Part shown: positions 54,895 through 64,000 of the stretch, piece after piece
Numbering within the stretch: position 1 is the first letter of the stretch
Layout: each line of letters begins with the position of its first letter
From: Cristatella mucedo
Taxonomy: Eukaryota; Bryozoa; Phylactolaemata; Cristatellidae
Assembly: GCA_009760855.2 (NCBI GenBank)
Contig: WPIO01000015.1
Location: forward strand, 4,791,001-4,855,000
Length of the DNA: 64,000 nucleotides
Reading direction: 5' to 3'
The notes under the pieces: generated by a model
The model's database searches: none
What the model was told of the DNA's origin: nothing
The model's input: only the letters and a program-made list of their open reading frames with translations
Made by a program: the position numbers and the translations under genes

Positions 54895-57040
54895 AATTCT
54901 GAACCTTCTTTGGAGAACAGCATGGGACCAAGTACAGACCCTTGAGGGACTCCACAGGTGACCCTTCTCATGTCTGAGACCTGACCCCCACACGACACGG
55001 ATTGAACACGATCAGACAAGTATGATTTAAACCACGCCAGTGCTTTGTCTGCCAGACCGATCGTTGTTCTCAATCATTCAAGCAGAACTTCGTGGTCAAT
55101 GGTGTCGAAGGCAGCAGACAGACCTAGCAGAGCTAGGGCAGGGACATTCCCGTCGTCGTTGCCACGTAGAATATCATTAACACGGAGGATAGCAGTTTCA
55201 GTGGAGTGCTGCCTCTTGAAACCTGATTAAAATGTTTCTGACATTCCATTATTTTCAATATGTTCAACTAGCTGCTTAGCAACAATTTTTTCAAGAATCT
55301 TTGATTAGAACGGAAGAAGGGAAACTGGATGATAGTTTGCTAGGACCTCTGTGTCTAATCTAGGCTTTTTAAGAATAGGTCTAACGATTGCCGATTTGAA
55401 GGACTTGGGGACGACCCCTTTTCCCAAAGAAGCATTACAAGTCTTGGTTATGGCAGGGCTAAGTTGGTCTGCCAGTGAAGACCACAGAGATGAAGGTATA
55501 GGGTCTTCAGGAGACGAGCTCTTTTTGCTAGACCTTATTAAGGCAGCCACATCACAGGCAGAAACATCGGAGAACCTTTTAAGAAAGGTCACAGGTTGAG
55601 GAACGGCGATTGCTTTGGTCGGATGGGGCTTAATGGAGGCATGAATGTGCACAATTTTTTCAGTAAAGAAGGCTGAAAACTTTTTGGCTGAGCCCTTAAT
55701 ATCTGGGGAGTCAGACATCACAGCATTGGCCAGTAAATGGTTTACTACTGTCTTATAAATCTGTTTAGTGTCGGACTGGCAGGAATTCAGCTTTCTAATG
55801 AAAAAAGAAGCCCTGGTTTTTTTAAGCTTTCGGGTGTAAACTCGAAGGAAGTCTTTAAAATTGACTAGGTCTGCCTCAGTGTCATGTTCATCGCATCTGT
55901 GAGGGTATCGAGGCTGCCGGTCGAGTCTGAATGCAGATCAAGAAGGCCTGCATCACAAACAGATTTCAAAAACTTGTCCATGTCAATGCTTTGTAAGTTA
56001 CGTCGTTTGGCAAATTCGACATTGCCCTGTTCATACGAGGGAGCAGGAACAGTAAACGAGACCGAACAATGATCTGAGAGGGTCAGTGGGCACACCACAA
56101 AGTCAGTGGGCAGGACATCCTTAGTGATCACGAGATCTAGAATGTGGCCACCGACGTGGGTGCTATGATTAACGTGTTGGGCCAAACCAAAATTCTCCAG
56201 ACAGTCAAGAAATGAGCGGACCTGGCTGTTGCTAGGGTTGTCAACGTGAATATTGAAGTCTCCTACAATCAGTAACGACCTGTCGCACACAAATATTTTA
56301 GCGAGGAACTCTGAAAACTTCTCTATAAACAAGTTTAGACAGCCAGAAGGAGGCCGGTATATCGCAACGGTGAGAGGCATTGTCTTTGATGAAGACCTGA
56401 TAGCAACCGATTCAAACGATGACCCATGCGAGAAACTGCACATTCTATAGACAAACGATTCGCGAACAACAATTGCAACCCGCCACCAACCTTGTCAGAA
56501 CGCATGGACTGATAGAATGAGAACCCGGGTGGGGTGGTCTCGGAAATACAGCTGCTGGAACTAGGCGTCATCCAGGTTTCGGTAAGCAGAAATGCATCTA
56601 GCTTCTCCTGGACCACCTGATCTTGGATAAGTAACCCCTTAGTTTTTAGAGAGCGGACATTTATTAGGCGGAATTTAAGAGGCTGTCCAACAACTGGGCG
56701 ACGGCGATGAAGTGGCTCGTATTCTCTACCGTTTGTGTCCGGCCCGGCGGACGCTGGCTCTTCGAATTTGAATTGGACCTTGGTAACGGCCGTCGGACGA
56801 CGTTTCACAACGTGCTGGGCCACAGCGGGTGGGCTACTACCGCAACAAGTACTATTCAGCGCTTTAAACTTACGAGTCGTAGGTTTGATAGCCGAGCTGT
56901 TGATAGGGCGAACGCTGGATGCAGGAAGGTTCTCACTGACCCGCCGGAGACGGCCCGCCGGTAGGTATCGACTAATGGCGACATCGCACCTTATGCTAAG
57001 CAGGTCCTGTTTTGTGTAGCATATTCGAGGACAGCTCATA
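54895..57040 (-). pseudogene. LINE family B: endonuclease and reverse transcriptase, 3'-truncated
   Basis: Minus-strand order: N-terminus (57039 inward) with 'ICYTKQDLLSIRC', endonuclease start 'LRLINVRSLKTKG' and 'DAFLLTETWM'; a frameshift near 56460; 'AIYRPPSG', GDFNIH (residues 61-66 of the 55865-56443 frame), 'HSTHVGGHILDLVI' and SDH (123-125); then 'SSSPEDPIPSSLW...VRPILKKPRLD' (55305-55721), and 'SAAFDTIDHEVLLE' to '[13 protein letters not shown]', where it ends abruptly. In palm motif A the catalytic Asp codon is Gly (LGLSAAFD; 55122-55124). YADD, C-terminus and tail are missing. Confidence 0.92.
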
Positions 57041-57763
57041 AATAGTCACAGCGAAGATAGCAACGGAATACCCGAAGGTATTACGGAGAAATCAAGTAAA
57101 GGTCCACACCATGCTAGTAGTCGCCCGAGGCCGCTCTTTTATGTCTCGGTATAAGTACAAATTGCTCATTAACATACCTATTAAGGTATTTCGTACCTGT
57201 CTAAGCATGGCTAAGCTCTCCGTTTTACGTCTGTCTGTCTTCTGTCCTTTGGTTTGACGGGCGGTATCCGGCGAGTGCTGACTTCTCAGGAATACAAGAC
57301 GACGACCAAACGTAGATCCTTCAGCAACCGCGAGCAGACAGATCGCCACTAGCCGCTCACAGATAATATCTCCTTTATCACTGCAAGGATCTTGCGTTAG
57401 AAATATCGGTCGGCTGCGCTACGAACAATTTCTCCACGTCCGTGCAGCAGCATCGGAGCACCGAAATTCCCCGCACATTAGGCAGAGCTGACTCCTTTAG
57501 ACAAGTGGAGCAAATCAACCAATCAAAGTTGTCCAGCATCTGCGTTTGCAACGACGGCCGGTCGGCGTAGGGAGACCGGTGACGAGTTGATGTCGAGAGT
57601 CAGGCTACAAGCTAGTTACCATTTAAATCGTCAGCAGAGCTTCCGACGGCGTAAGATGCTAATTTAAAAGCGGCCGACTAAATCAGCACAAGCATACGAT
57701 CTTCTCGACATGCATCAAGGTACTTCTATTACCAATAGGAACATCTCTCACCACCTATCCTAT
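57041..57763. other. Unique DNA upstream of the family B LINE
   Basis: It could include the LINE 5' UTR (57041 to about 57350), but no boundary is visible. No gene recognised. Confidence 0.35.
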
Positions 57764-57895
57764 ATATTATTCATTTGTATAGCACCCCAAGAAAACTTTA
57801 TCTCTATTCAGGTGCTTCACATATGCCTCGCGGCTCGAGCCCACGACCGCAGCCAGAACGTGGTCGGGGCGAGCACCTTAACCGCTGGGCCAAAC
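57764..57895 (-). mobile_element. SINE-B, well-preserved copy
   Basis: Antisense TATTATTCATTTGTATAGCACCCC...CAGGTGCTTCACATATG, CGGCTCGAGCCCACGACC and GTGGTCGGGGCGAGCACCTTAACCGCTGGGCC. Both tRNA boxes are readable in sense. Confidence 0.9.
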
Positions 57896-58794
57896 CACTT
57901 AACTAGCAATGCTGATTACTGTTGGCAGGCGACCAGTGTTTCTTATTAGGCCTGATCTCATGTGTACCATACTCTTCTTGGAAGACGGCAAGCTTAACGA
58001 GAACGCTCTCTTGATGGTCAAGAGACGAAAATACACTCATGGGCTGTGATACGGTGACCGCTCTCACCTATCTTCTGCTGTCGTGCCCATCAAGCTCTTT
58101 AAAGTCTTCCGGTTCCCTGAAAAATAAGTTTACATTAAAGAGACGCGGTCGTTACCGTAGAAGAGCAATTTAACCGGCACATTGCTTGTCCAAGTTTTCA
58201 CTTACATCCGGTGAAAGAATTGATTCACGAAGCTAGTGTCATCCAATTTGCTCTTAACTCTTTATCTCGGCGTGACCGCCGGCCCGCGAGAACTCATGAA
58301 CTGCTTACTTGGATCGGGTACGAATCCTTTTAGTGTTATATCGTGACGAGCAGTTCTCTTCTATGCAACAACTTAAAAGTCCTCCACATAATGAAACATT
58401 AGCACGCTACGTCGGCCAGATTATAACCGCCTCGATGCGATTCACGGTTACTGAATTGTAAGGATTACGAACCGGTTATGTTCAACATCTATGGTTAGGC
58501 GGCGTAAAAGCCCTGCTTATGTACTAGTCGTTCGACTATTCTCTGTGATGACATACTATTCTCTATCGATTACGTTTTTGTGCATTCTCTGTGCCTCTTT
58601 TCGGCTGCGAAACACGCTAGTCTACTTTTTTAACGACGCGGACGTTTTCATTCTAAGGTGCGAGTGCTCTTTATCGCTTTATCTTTATCCCTCTTATTAT
58701 ATTTATTTATCTTATCTAGCTTTATCTTTATCGCTGCTGATCTCTGTTACCTGTGGAACATCTGATCGCATGCAAGCGCTGCCAGGGATAAAGT
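57896..58794. other. Unique sequence
   Basis: The frame 58491-58805 plus (104 codons) is rich in Leu/Tyr/Ser from AT-rich DNA; no domain recognised. Confidence 0.4.
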
Positions 58795-59860
58795 CTTTTG
58801 CATAGCGCCACAAGAAACCAAATCTCCTATCACATGCTTTAAAACCTGTTGCAAGGCAAGCGATCATCAAGGGGTAATGGCAAAGAAGGGATCCTGCTTA
58901 ATCAAGCACGCAATAGTCAACCCTCCCAAGTGTTATGCTTACGCAAACACGCATAAACGTACTAGAAGACACTCACGACCGCTGGATAGTAGGATCCCCG
59001 GTTAGTAATGCACTCAAGCATGCACAGATAAGCAGAGTCAACAGGAAACAAAGACAAGCCCCCCCCCCCCCCGGAGCGATACGAAAAGCATATCGTTCCT
59101 GCCTGCAGTCAAGGCGTATACAGTTTCGTAATGTAAAAACATCAAAAAGAACAACACACCAGTGACAGAATATAATGAGTATGCATAGTCTTTATGAATG
59201 TCGTCAAATCAGTACAGGAAGAAATGTCATTCGGTAGTGAGCTTCAAGCTTTGGGAGTACAATCACTGAAAGCACGAACTCAAAAAGATTTGAAGACTGT
59301 AGGGGACACAAGCACTCCACTAGTGTCAGAAGAATGGGTGCTGCTTTGAGAGGCGTGATGTGAAACTAATTCAGATAGGCATGGCCGAGCAAGAGAATCG
59401 ATGGATCTGAAAGTGAGTGACAGAATCTTGAAGTCAATGTGCTGCATGAAGAGAGTGGTATAATTGGCATGTGCGACTCTTGCGATCATTCAAGCCTAGC
59501 TGTAAATTTTGCACCAACTGTAAGCATCTTATTGCACAGACAAGAAGACCTGCCTACAAGTGGCGAATTACAGAAGTATAGTCGGTCTAGCACGAATGCA
59601 ATGAGCGAATTGACTTTAGTGCCCTTGTATAATAAGCAAGCCCCAGTTTTGTATAGTTTACTCACGCAGAAGTAGGGAGAATCTGTTGTGGAGCTGGTGC
59701 GATCACCGAGTAAAAATAGTTTTTAGAAGAGGACACCGGATTACATCCGGTGACTGCAGCCGATGCTAATAAGTAGTTCTCGTCGGAGCTGACTCTTCGG
59801 ATTTAAGAGAAATTTGTGCTCATTTTAGCTCGACGACATGATGTCCGTCAAGTCTCAATT
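58795..59860 (-). mobile_element. Old LINE family A 3' half with a C14 tract
   Basis: Antisense tail at about 58800-58850 ('TGCATAGCGCCACAAGAAACCAAATCTC'). Coding 'MQHIDFKILSLTFRSIDSLARPCLSELVSHHA' on 59280-59489, and further blocks matching RRLQLVQ, CNSL and LDKD up to about 59735. A C tract sits at 59059-59072. Diverged and interrupted. Confidence 0.75.
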
Positions 59861-60539
59861 CCAAATTAGCGAGTGTCTTAAAAGATTTTTAATTCGATTC
59901 CTGTGAGGTCCAACGAATCGGACTTTGGTAGGATCGCTCTGGTTAGTGGACATTTAGAAGAGGTCAGTGGGGTCAGATGTCAGATTGACTCGATTGGATG
60001 GTCTGGAAAGGATGTGCCAGGATGCATGCTGTAAGATATTATCGATCGCCTCCTTCGCTTGACTGTCGGGTCCATGTCAAGGTTCAGCCTTCTAGCAGCA
60101 GCAGCAGGGGAGGGGTAGTGTGATCGCACTTCGAGCTCCGTTTCAATAGCAGGGCTGCCTTTCACTCTGCCAGTGACGTTTCGGTCACACGGTGTTTACG
60201 AGCCTGGCTCAATGGTGCTTTTATCAACAAGGGCCCGTGCGTCGGAGGCTCATTCATGATTTAGAAGCGTTGCTTCAATAGACGAATTGTTCGGCAGCAG
60301 CTGGGAGCATTGGCTTGGCAAGGGCTGGGTATTGCGGTCGCAGCACCCAGCCCAAGAGCAGCAGCACTAAGTGGTAAACGTAAGTAAACGATAGACGAAT
60401 CCACGAGCAGATGCCGCCCGAGCACCGAGTCTCGCCGATGAATCAACTAGCCTTCCTATGACGTAGCAGCTTGAATTCGTGAACGAACACCGTGGCTAAG
60501 TGTGATGCTGCTAAAACAGAGCATCTAGACTCATATCGA
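59861..60539. other. Unique sequence
   Basis: A short GCAGCAGCAG run lies near 60094. No gene recognised. Confidence 0.4.
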
Positions 60540-60660
60540 CCCAGAACCGCGGGTCGAGTCGAATCGAGCAGCAGACAGTCCTTTATTGTTCGCTTCAAGC
60601 TGGGCGTTAGCTGCCGTGGCTCTTCTGCCGCGAGCATAAATGGGGCCGTTAAAGCAGCCG
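60540..60660 (+). mobile_element. SINE-A relic
   Basis: 'GCGGGTCGAGTCGAATCGAGCAGCAGACAGTCCTTTATTGTTCGCTTCAAGC', 'GGCTCTTCTGCCGCGAGCATAAATGGGGCCGTTAAAGCAGCC'. Blocks in the right order, many substitutions. Confidence 0.62.
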
Positions 60661-61024
60661 ACCTTTATCTGTTGGTTAGATGAATAGATGCACGCGAGAG
60701 TGATCGCGATGCCATGCCATATAATGGATCTCTGTAGTGTAATTCTACAAAGACTAAGGACCAAAAGGGTATCATGCAGCAGAGTTTTCTACTGTGCTGC
60801 CAAAGCCAAAGCAACTGTCGCTGCATTCACACGTGCCTCCACTACGGACACATGTACCCGCTCGTTCCTTTGCTTAAAGACGGCTGGCGACAGAAGCACG
60901 TGCCCTGCAAGTCTTAGGCTGTAGAACTCACTTCCATCGCCACATTAGATGTTGCAGTTACTACGCTCGCGACTGAAAAGCTTAGCTGCAGAGTGTTCCT
61001 ATGAGGGTAAACCTTACGAATAAA
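60661..61024. other. Unique sequence
   Basis: No gene or repeat recognised. Confidence 0.4.
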
Positions 61025-61095
61025 TATTTCTGATAAGTAGGCTGGAGCAAGAGACAAAGTGAGTGAGTAACATGATCTTTAAGTAGATTGATTTG
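61025..61095 (-). mobile_element. Old LINE fragment at the insertion site of the young LINE
   Basis: 'ATAAGTAGGCTGGAGCAAGAGAC...GTGAGTGAG' is antisense of the LTFRSLHSLAPAYLSD block. The young LINE tail starts right after it, so the young copy landed in LINE debris. Confidence 0.6.
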
Positions 61096-61109
61096 ATATT
61101 GCACTTGAT

Positions 61110-61149
61110 AAAGCGCCCTCAGAGAACTTAATCTCTTTCTAGGCGCTTT
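61110..61149 (-). promoter_or_regulatory. LINE family A 3' stem-loop (reference copy)
   Basis: In the sense strand, AAAGCGCC pairs with GGCGCTTT, and within the loop AGAGA pairs with TCTCT. L2-clade elements are known to need a 3' stem-loop recognised by their own reverse transcriptase. The same structure ends every family A copy with an intact 3' end in this window. Confidence 0.85.
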
Positions 61150-63306
61150 ACATTTGCTGCAAAGTGATACGCAATAGAATAGTAAGTAAAATCATGCTTG
61201 AAAAACAAACAAAATGAATAACATGGTTAGGGGTTACATGCACTGGGTCAGCATGCAAATGTGGTTAGTGGCAGCATGAACAGTGTCAGCACGCATAAGC
61301 ACATCGAGGACGAATCACAAGGACCCACTAAATGCTGTCCTAAATAGGTATGTTTTTAAGTTTCTTTTAAATGTGGTCAGGTCAGGGGATGTTCTGATGC
61401 AGGTCGGGAGGGAGTTCCAGGCTGTGGGAGCATACGAGCTAAATGCCCGGTCTCCAAAGGATTTAAGGTTTGCACGAGGTATTTCTAGACTGCTGGATTC
61501 CGAAAAGCGGGTGGTACGATGCTTGGCCTGATGGGGTAGTATATCTGAAAGATAGGCTGGAGCCATAGAATGAAGAGACCTAAAAGTGAGCGACAAAACC
61601 TTGAAGTCAATCCGTTGCTTGACTGGTAACCAGTGCAGGTCGGCGAGAAGTGGAGTAATGTGGCAACTGCGACGCTCACGACAGACAAGCCTAGCTGCAG
61701 AGTTTTGCACCAGCTGCAATCGCCTGATCGCACATGCTCGTAGGCCAGTAAGCAGTGAGTTGCAGAAGTCGAGACGGGATGTCACGAATGCATGGACCAA
61801 CTTGGACGTGGTATCCTTATCTAAACAAGCCCTAATTTTAGCAATGTTATGAAGCTGAACATAGGCTGATTTGACTGTGGAGCTGATGTGGTCGTCTAAC
61901 GTGAGGTCGCTTAGGAATATGACACCTAGATTTCGAGCTGATGCAACTGGAGATATGCTGGCAGAGCCAATTTTGAAAGTCAGCCTTTCCAATGTCTGAA
62001 TAACACTAGGTTTGCCCATTACTAGTAAGTTAGTTTTATCATCGTTTAGTTTTAGAAAAATTTGCCGCCATCCATGATCGGATGTCATCAATGCATGCAG
62101 CAAGTGAGTTGAGAGAATTTGAGGTGCTCGAAGGCTGGGAGGGATCAACGCAAAGGTACAACTGAGTGTCATCCGCATAGAAGTGAAAGCCTAGATTGTG
62201 CTTGGCAATCACATCAGCGAGAGGGAGAGTATAAACGGTGAAAAGGACCGGACCTAGCACAGAGCCCTGAGGTACTCCATATTTTAGAGGTACTTCAGAT
62301 GATCTTTGTCCATTCACGTCAACACTCTGGAGTCTCCCACTGAGATAGGACCTGAACCACTGCAGAGCAGTGCCAGTGATGCCCAGGCGAGATGAGAGGC
62401 GCTCTAGAAGTACTTTGTGATCGATGGTATCAAAAGCTGCCGAAAGATCGAGCAAAACAAGAAGAGACACTCTACCCATGTCTGCATTCCTAAGTAGGTC
62501 GTTGTATACCCGAAGCAATGCTGACTCTGTGGAGTGATTAGCTCTAAAGCCAGACTGGAACTTACTAGCAAGTTGTGAGGTTTCGATATACGAGTTCAGC
62601 TGGTCTGCCACGACCCGTTCCAGTGTCTTTGATAGGAATGGTAGAAGGGAGACTGGGCGGTATTTGCTTAAGTTCTCTTGGTCTAGTGTAGCTTTCTTGA
62701 GAAGTGGCCTGACTACAGCTTTTTTGAAAGGTGCTGGGACCTGACCTGAGGCTAATGACATATTAATGATGTTGGTTATGCATGGCAGCAGCAGATCAAT
62801 GCAACGTAGGAGCAGGACAGTGGGAATAGGGTCCAGTAGACTTGTTGTCTTCTTTGATTGAGATACGAGCTTTAGGACTACATCACTAGTGACCTGTTTA
62901 AATGCAGACATTGAGGCGCAGCCAGGAACCGAGGAACAGCATTCTAGTGGGAAGGTTGTCATCGCAGGGATGGATTCCCTGATTTTGTCTATCTTCTGCA
63001 CAAAGAATCGAGAGAAGCGATCGGCTAGATCATCACAAGGATCATCAGGTAAGGAGCTAACCTGGGAACGGTTGAGGAGATGATTTATTGTCGACATCAG
63101 CATTTTTGGATTGTGCATCTGTGATTCAACAATGTTTCTATAGAAGCTAGACTTAGCCTTTGCTAGGATCGAACGGTACGACCTACAGTAGTCTTCATAT
63201 GCCTGTCGATGGACAGTTAGTCCGGATCTTTTGTATGCCTTTTCAAGCTTTCGTTTAGTAGACTTGGCTAGTTTAATGTCTGTGGTAAACCATAAGCCGT
63301 CTGGGC

Positions 63307-63328
63307 GGGGGGGGCCCCCCCCCCCCCC
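63307..63328. repeat. G8C14 tract inside the LINE
   Basis: Eight G followed by fourteen C, self-complementary over 8 bp. It breaks the reading frame between the endonuclease and the reverse transcriptase linker. Confidence 0.95.
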
Positions 63329-63895
63329 GCACAGTTCGCTTTGTCAAAGGTGCAAACTCGTCGAGCGTGTCAGCTAGTGTCGTGTTGTAGCAATCTACCA
63401 GTGATGACAGATCGGAGGGAGGACTGAGCAGCAAAGGTGAAGCAGATATGCTCGCACGGACAGCATCGATGTCAAGGGTCTTGAGGTTTCGCGATTCACA
63501 GGTTATTTTAGAGGAGAATGTGGGCACACACTGTAGATTGAATGAGATCTGCATGTGGTCAGATAAGCAGGATTTGGTGATAACTGGTGATGACAAAGTG
63601 CAGTTATATGAGAAAATTTGGTCGAGCGTGTGACCCTTGATGTGGGTAGGGCCATGCACATGAGTAACAAGAGATAATGAGTCTGTCAATGTACGAAATT
63701 CGGTGCTGAAAGCGTCAGATAAGTTATCAAAGTGAACGTTGAAATCACCCATAACGAGGAAGGATCGATTTCTTGCACACAGAATCGAAATGAGATCGGA
63801 GAAATCTGAGATAAAGGAGGATTTGGTACCTGGTGGGCGATAGACTACTGCCAGTATCGGTAGCTTGTTTTCGAATTGATGCTCGATTGCATGTC

Positions 63896-64000
63896 TTCGG
63901 CGACAATTGCTGTAACGTGGCAGTTGACGTTCACGAGAGACAAGTTTGGCGGCCCAGTTCTGAACCGCCTTTAAGCTTCTATATTTCGCAGGATGGAAGT
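63896..64000 (-). mobile_element. LINE C-terminal scrap at the 5' end of the young LINE
   Basis: The minus strand reads 'LKAVQNWAAKLVSRERQLPRY', the RRLQLVQNSAARLVCRER block of a related reverse transcriptase, in the same orientation as the young LINE whose endonuclease begins just downstream. It belongs to another element that continues outside the window. Confidence 0.7.

Larger units (their letters stand above)
61101..63895 (-). pseudogene. Youngest, most complete LINE family A (endonuclease + reverse transcriptase)
   Basis: Minus-strand order: endonuclease from 'ILAVVYRPPG' (about 63850), 'MGDFNVHFDN' (63752), 'HGPTHIKGHTLDQIF' and SDH (residues 64-66); a linker disrupted at the G8C14 tract (63307-63328); then a 359-codon frame (63118-62039) with 'DLADRFSRFF', 'LLDLSAAFDTIDHKV' (Asp at 224 and 230), '[13 protein letters not shown]' (281-293) and YADD (314-317). 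One extra base in a T run (about 62055) shifts the frame. The 287-codon frame 62178-61315 carries on from 'LKLNDDKTNLLVMGKPS' to the natural stop after 'FRTAFSGSL'. Then 3' UTR and stem-loop (61110-61149). 5'-truncated: the first endonuclease motifs are missing. The family copies RNA into nicked chromosomal DNA. Confidence 0.95.

Overview
This window is eukaryotic, from an animal genome, most likely an invertebrate. It has no operons, ribosome binding sites or dense coding. It is filled with decayed L2/CR1-like LINE retrotransposons, tRNA-derived SINEs, microsatellites and long stretches of unique non-coding DNA. The species cannot be named from the sequence. The animal assignment rests on a Bcl-2 family (Mcl-1-like) gene and on the style of the L2/CR1 LINEs.

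Host genes. Two loci stand out, both GC-rich with promoter-like motifs. At 49437-49928 on the minus strand is a first coding exon of a Bcl-2 family protein. It has a BH3-like helix, an NWGR BH1 motif and the first half of BH2, and it ends at a GTGAGT splice donor at the position where many animal Bcl-2 genes carry an intron in BH2. At 9096-9326 on the plus strand is a 76-residue ORF behind CCAAT, GC-box and CRE-like motifs. It contains a BH3 motif that fits the Bim type closely (I-A-x-x-L-R-x-L-G-D-E-L-N), so it is a candidate BH3-only death activator. If both are real, the window carries a predicted antagonist pair of the mitochondrial apoptosis switch, about 40 kb apart and convergent. A weaker promoter/first-exon candidate lies near 3490-3620. 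No other host gene is recognised.

Mobile elements. LINE family A is present in about forty pieces on both strands. The best copy is 61101 to about 63895 (minus): endonuclease, reverse transcriptase with YADD, and 3' tail, broken by a slippage frameshift and a G/C-tract frameshift. A second long copy (39715-42345, minus) has been hit by a later LINE insertion and by a SINE insertion, each with a 5-bp target duplication. Family B, a second L2-like lineage, is seen at 21060-22405 (plus) and 54895-57040 (minus). Every family A copy with a complete 3' end finishes in the same two-tier stem-loop (AAAGCGCC ... GGCGCTTT around AGAGA ... TCTCT) followed by (ATT)n. SINE-B (tRNA-like head) carries a version of the same stem-loop, which predicts that the LINE mobilises it. 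SINE-A has a tRNA-like head with a near-perfect hairpin beside its B box and ends in T-rich or (ATTT)n tails.

Layout. 1-8.3 kb: LINE debris with two long (TA)n tracts. 8.3-10.4 kb: two tandem SINE-A copies, then the BH3 ORF region. 10.4-31 kb: LINE and SINE fragments with nested insertions and unique DNA. 31-35 kb: CAG-rich and CA-rich unique DNA. 35-45.6 kb: LINE-dense, including the nested composite. 45.6-53.8 kb: mostly unique, GC-rich, with the Bcl-2-like gene. 53.8-64 kb: family B LINE, SINE-B, then the youngest family A LINE running off the window end.
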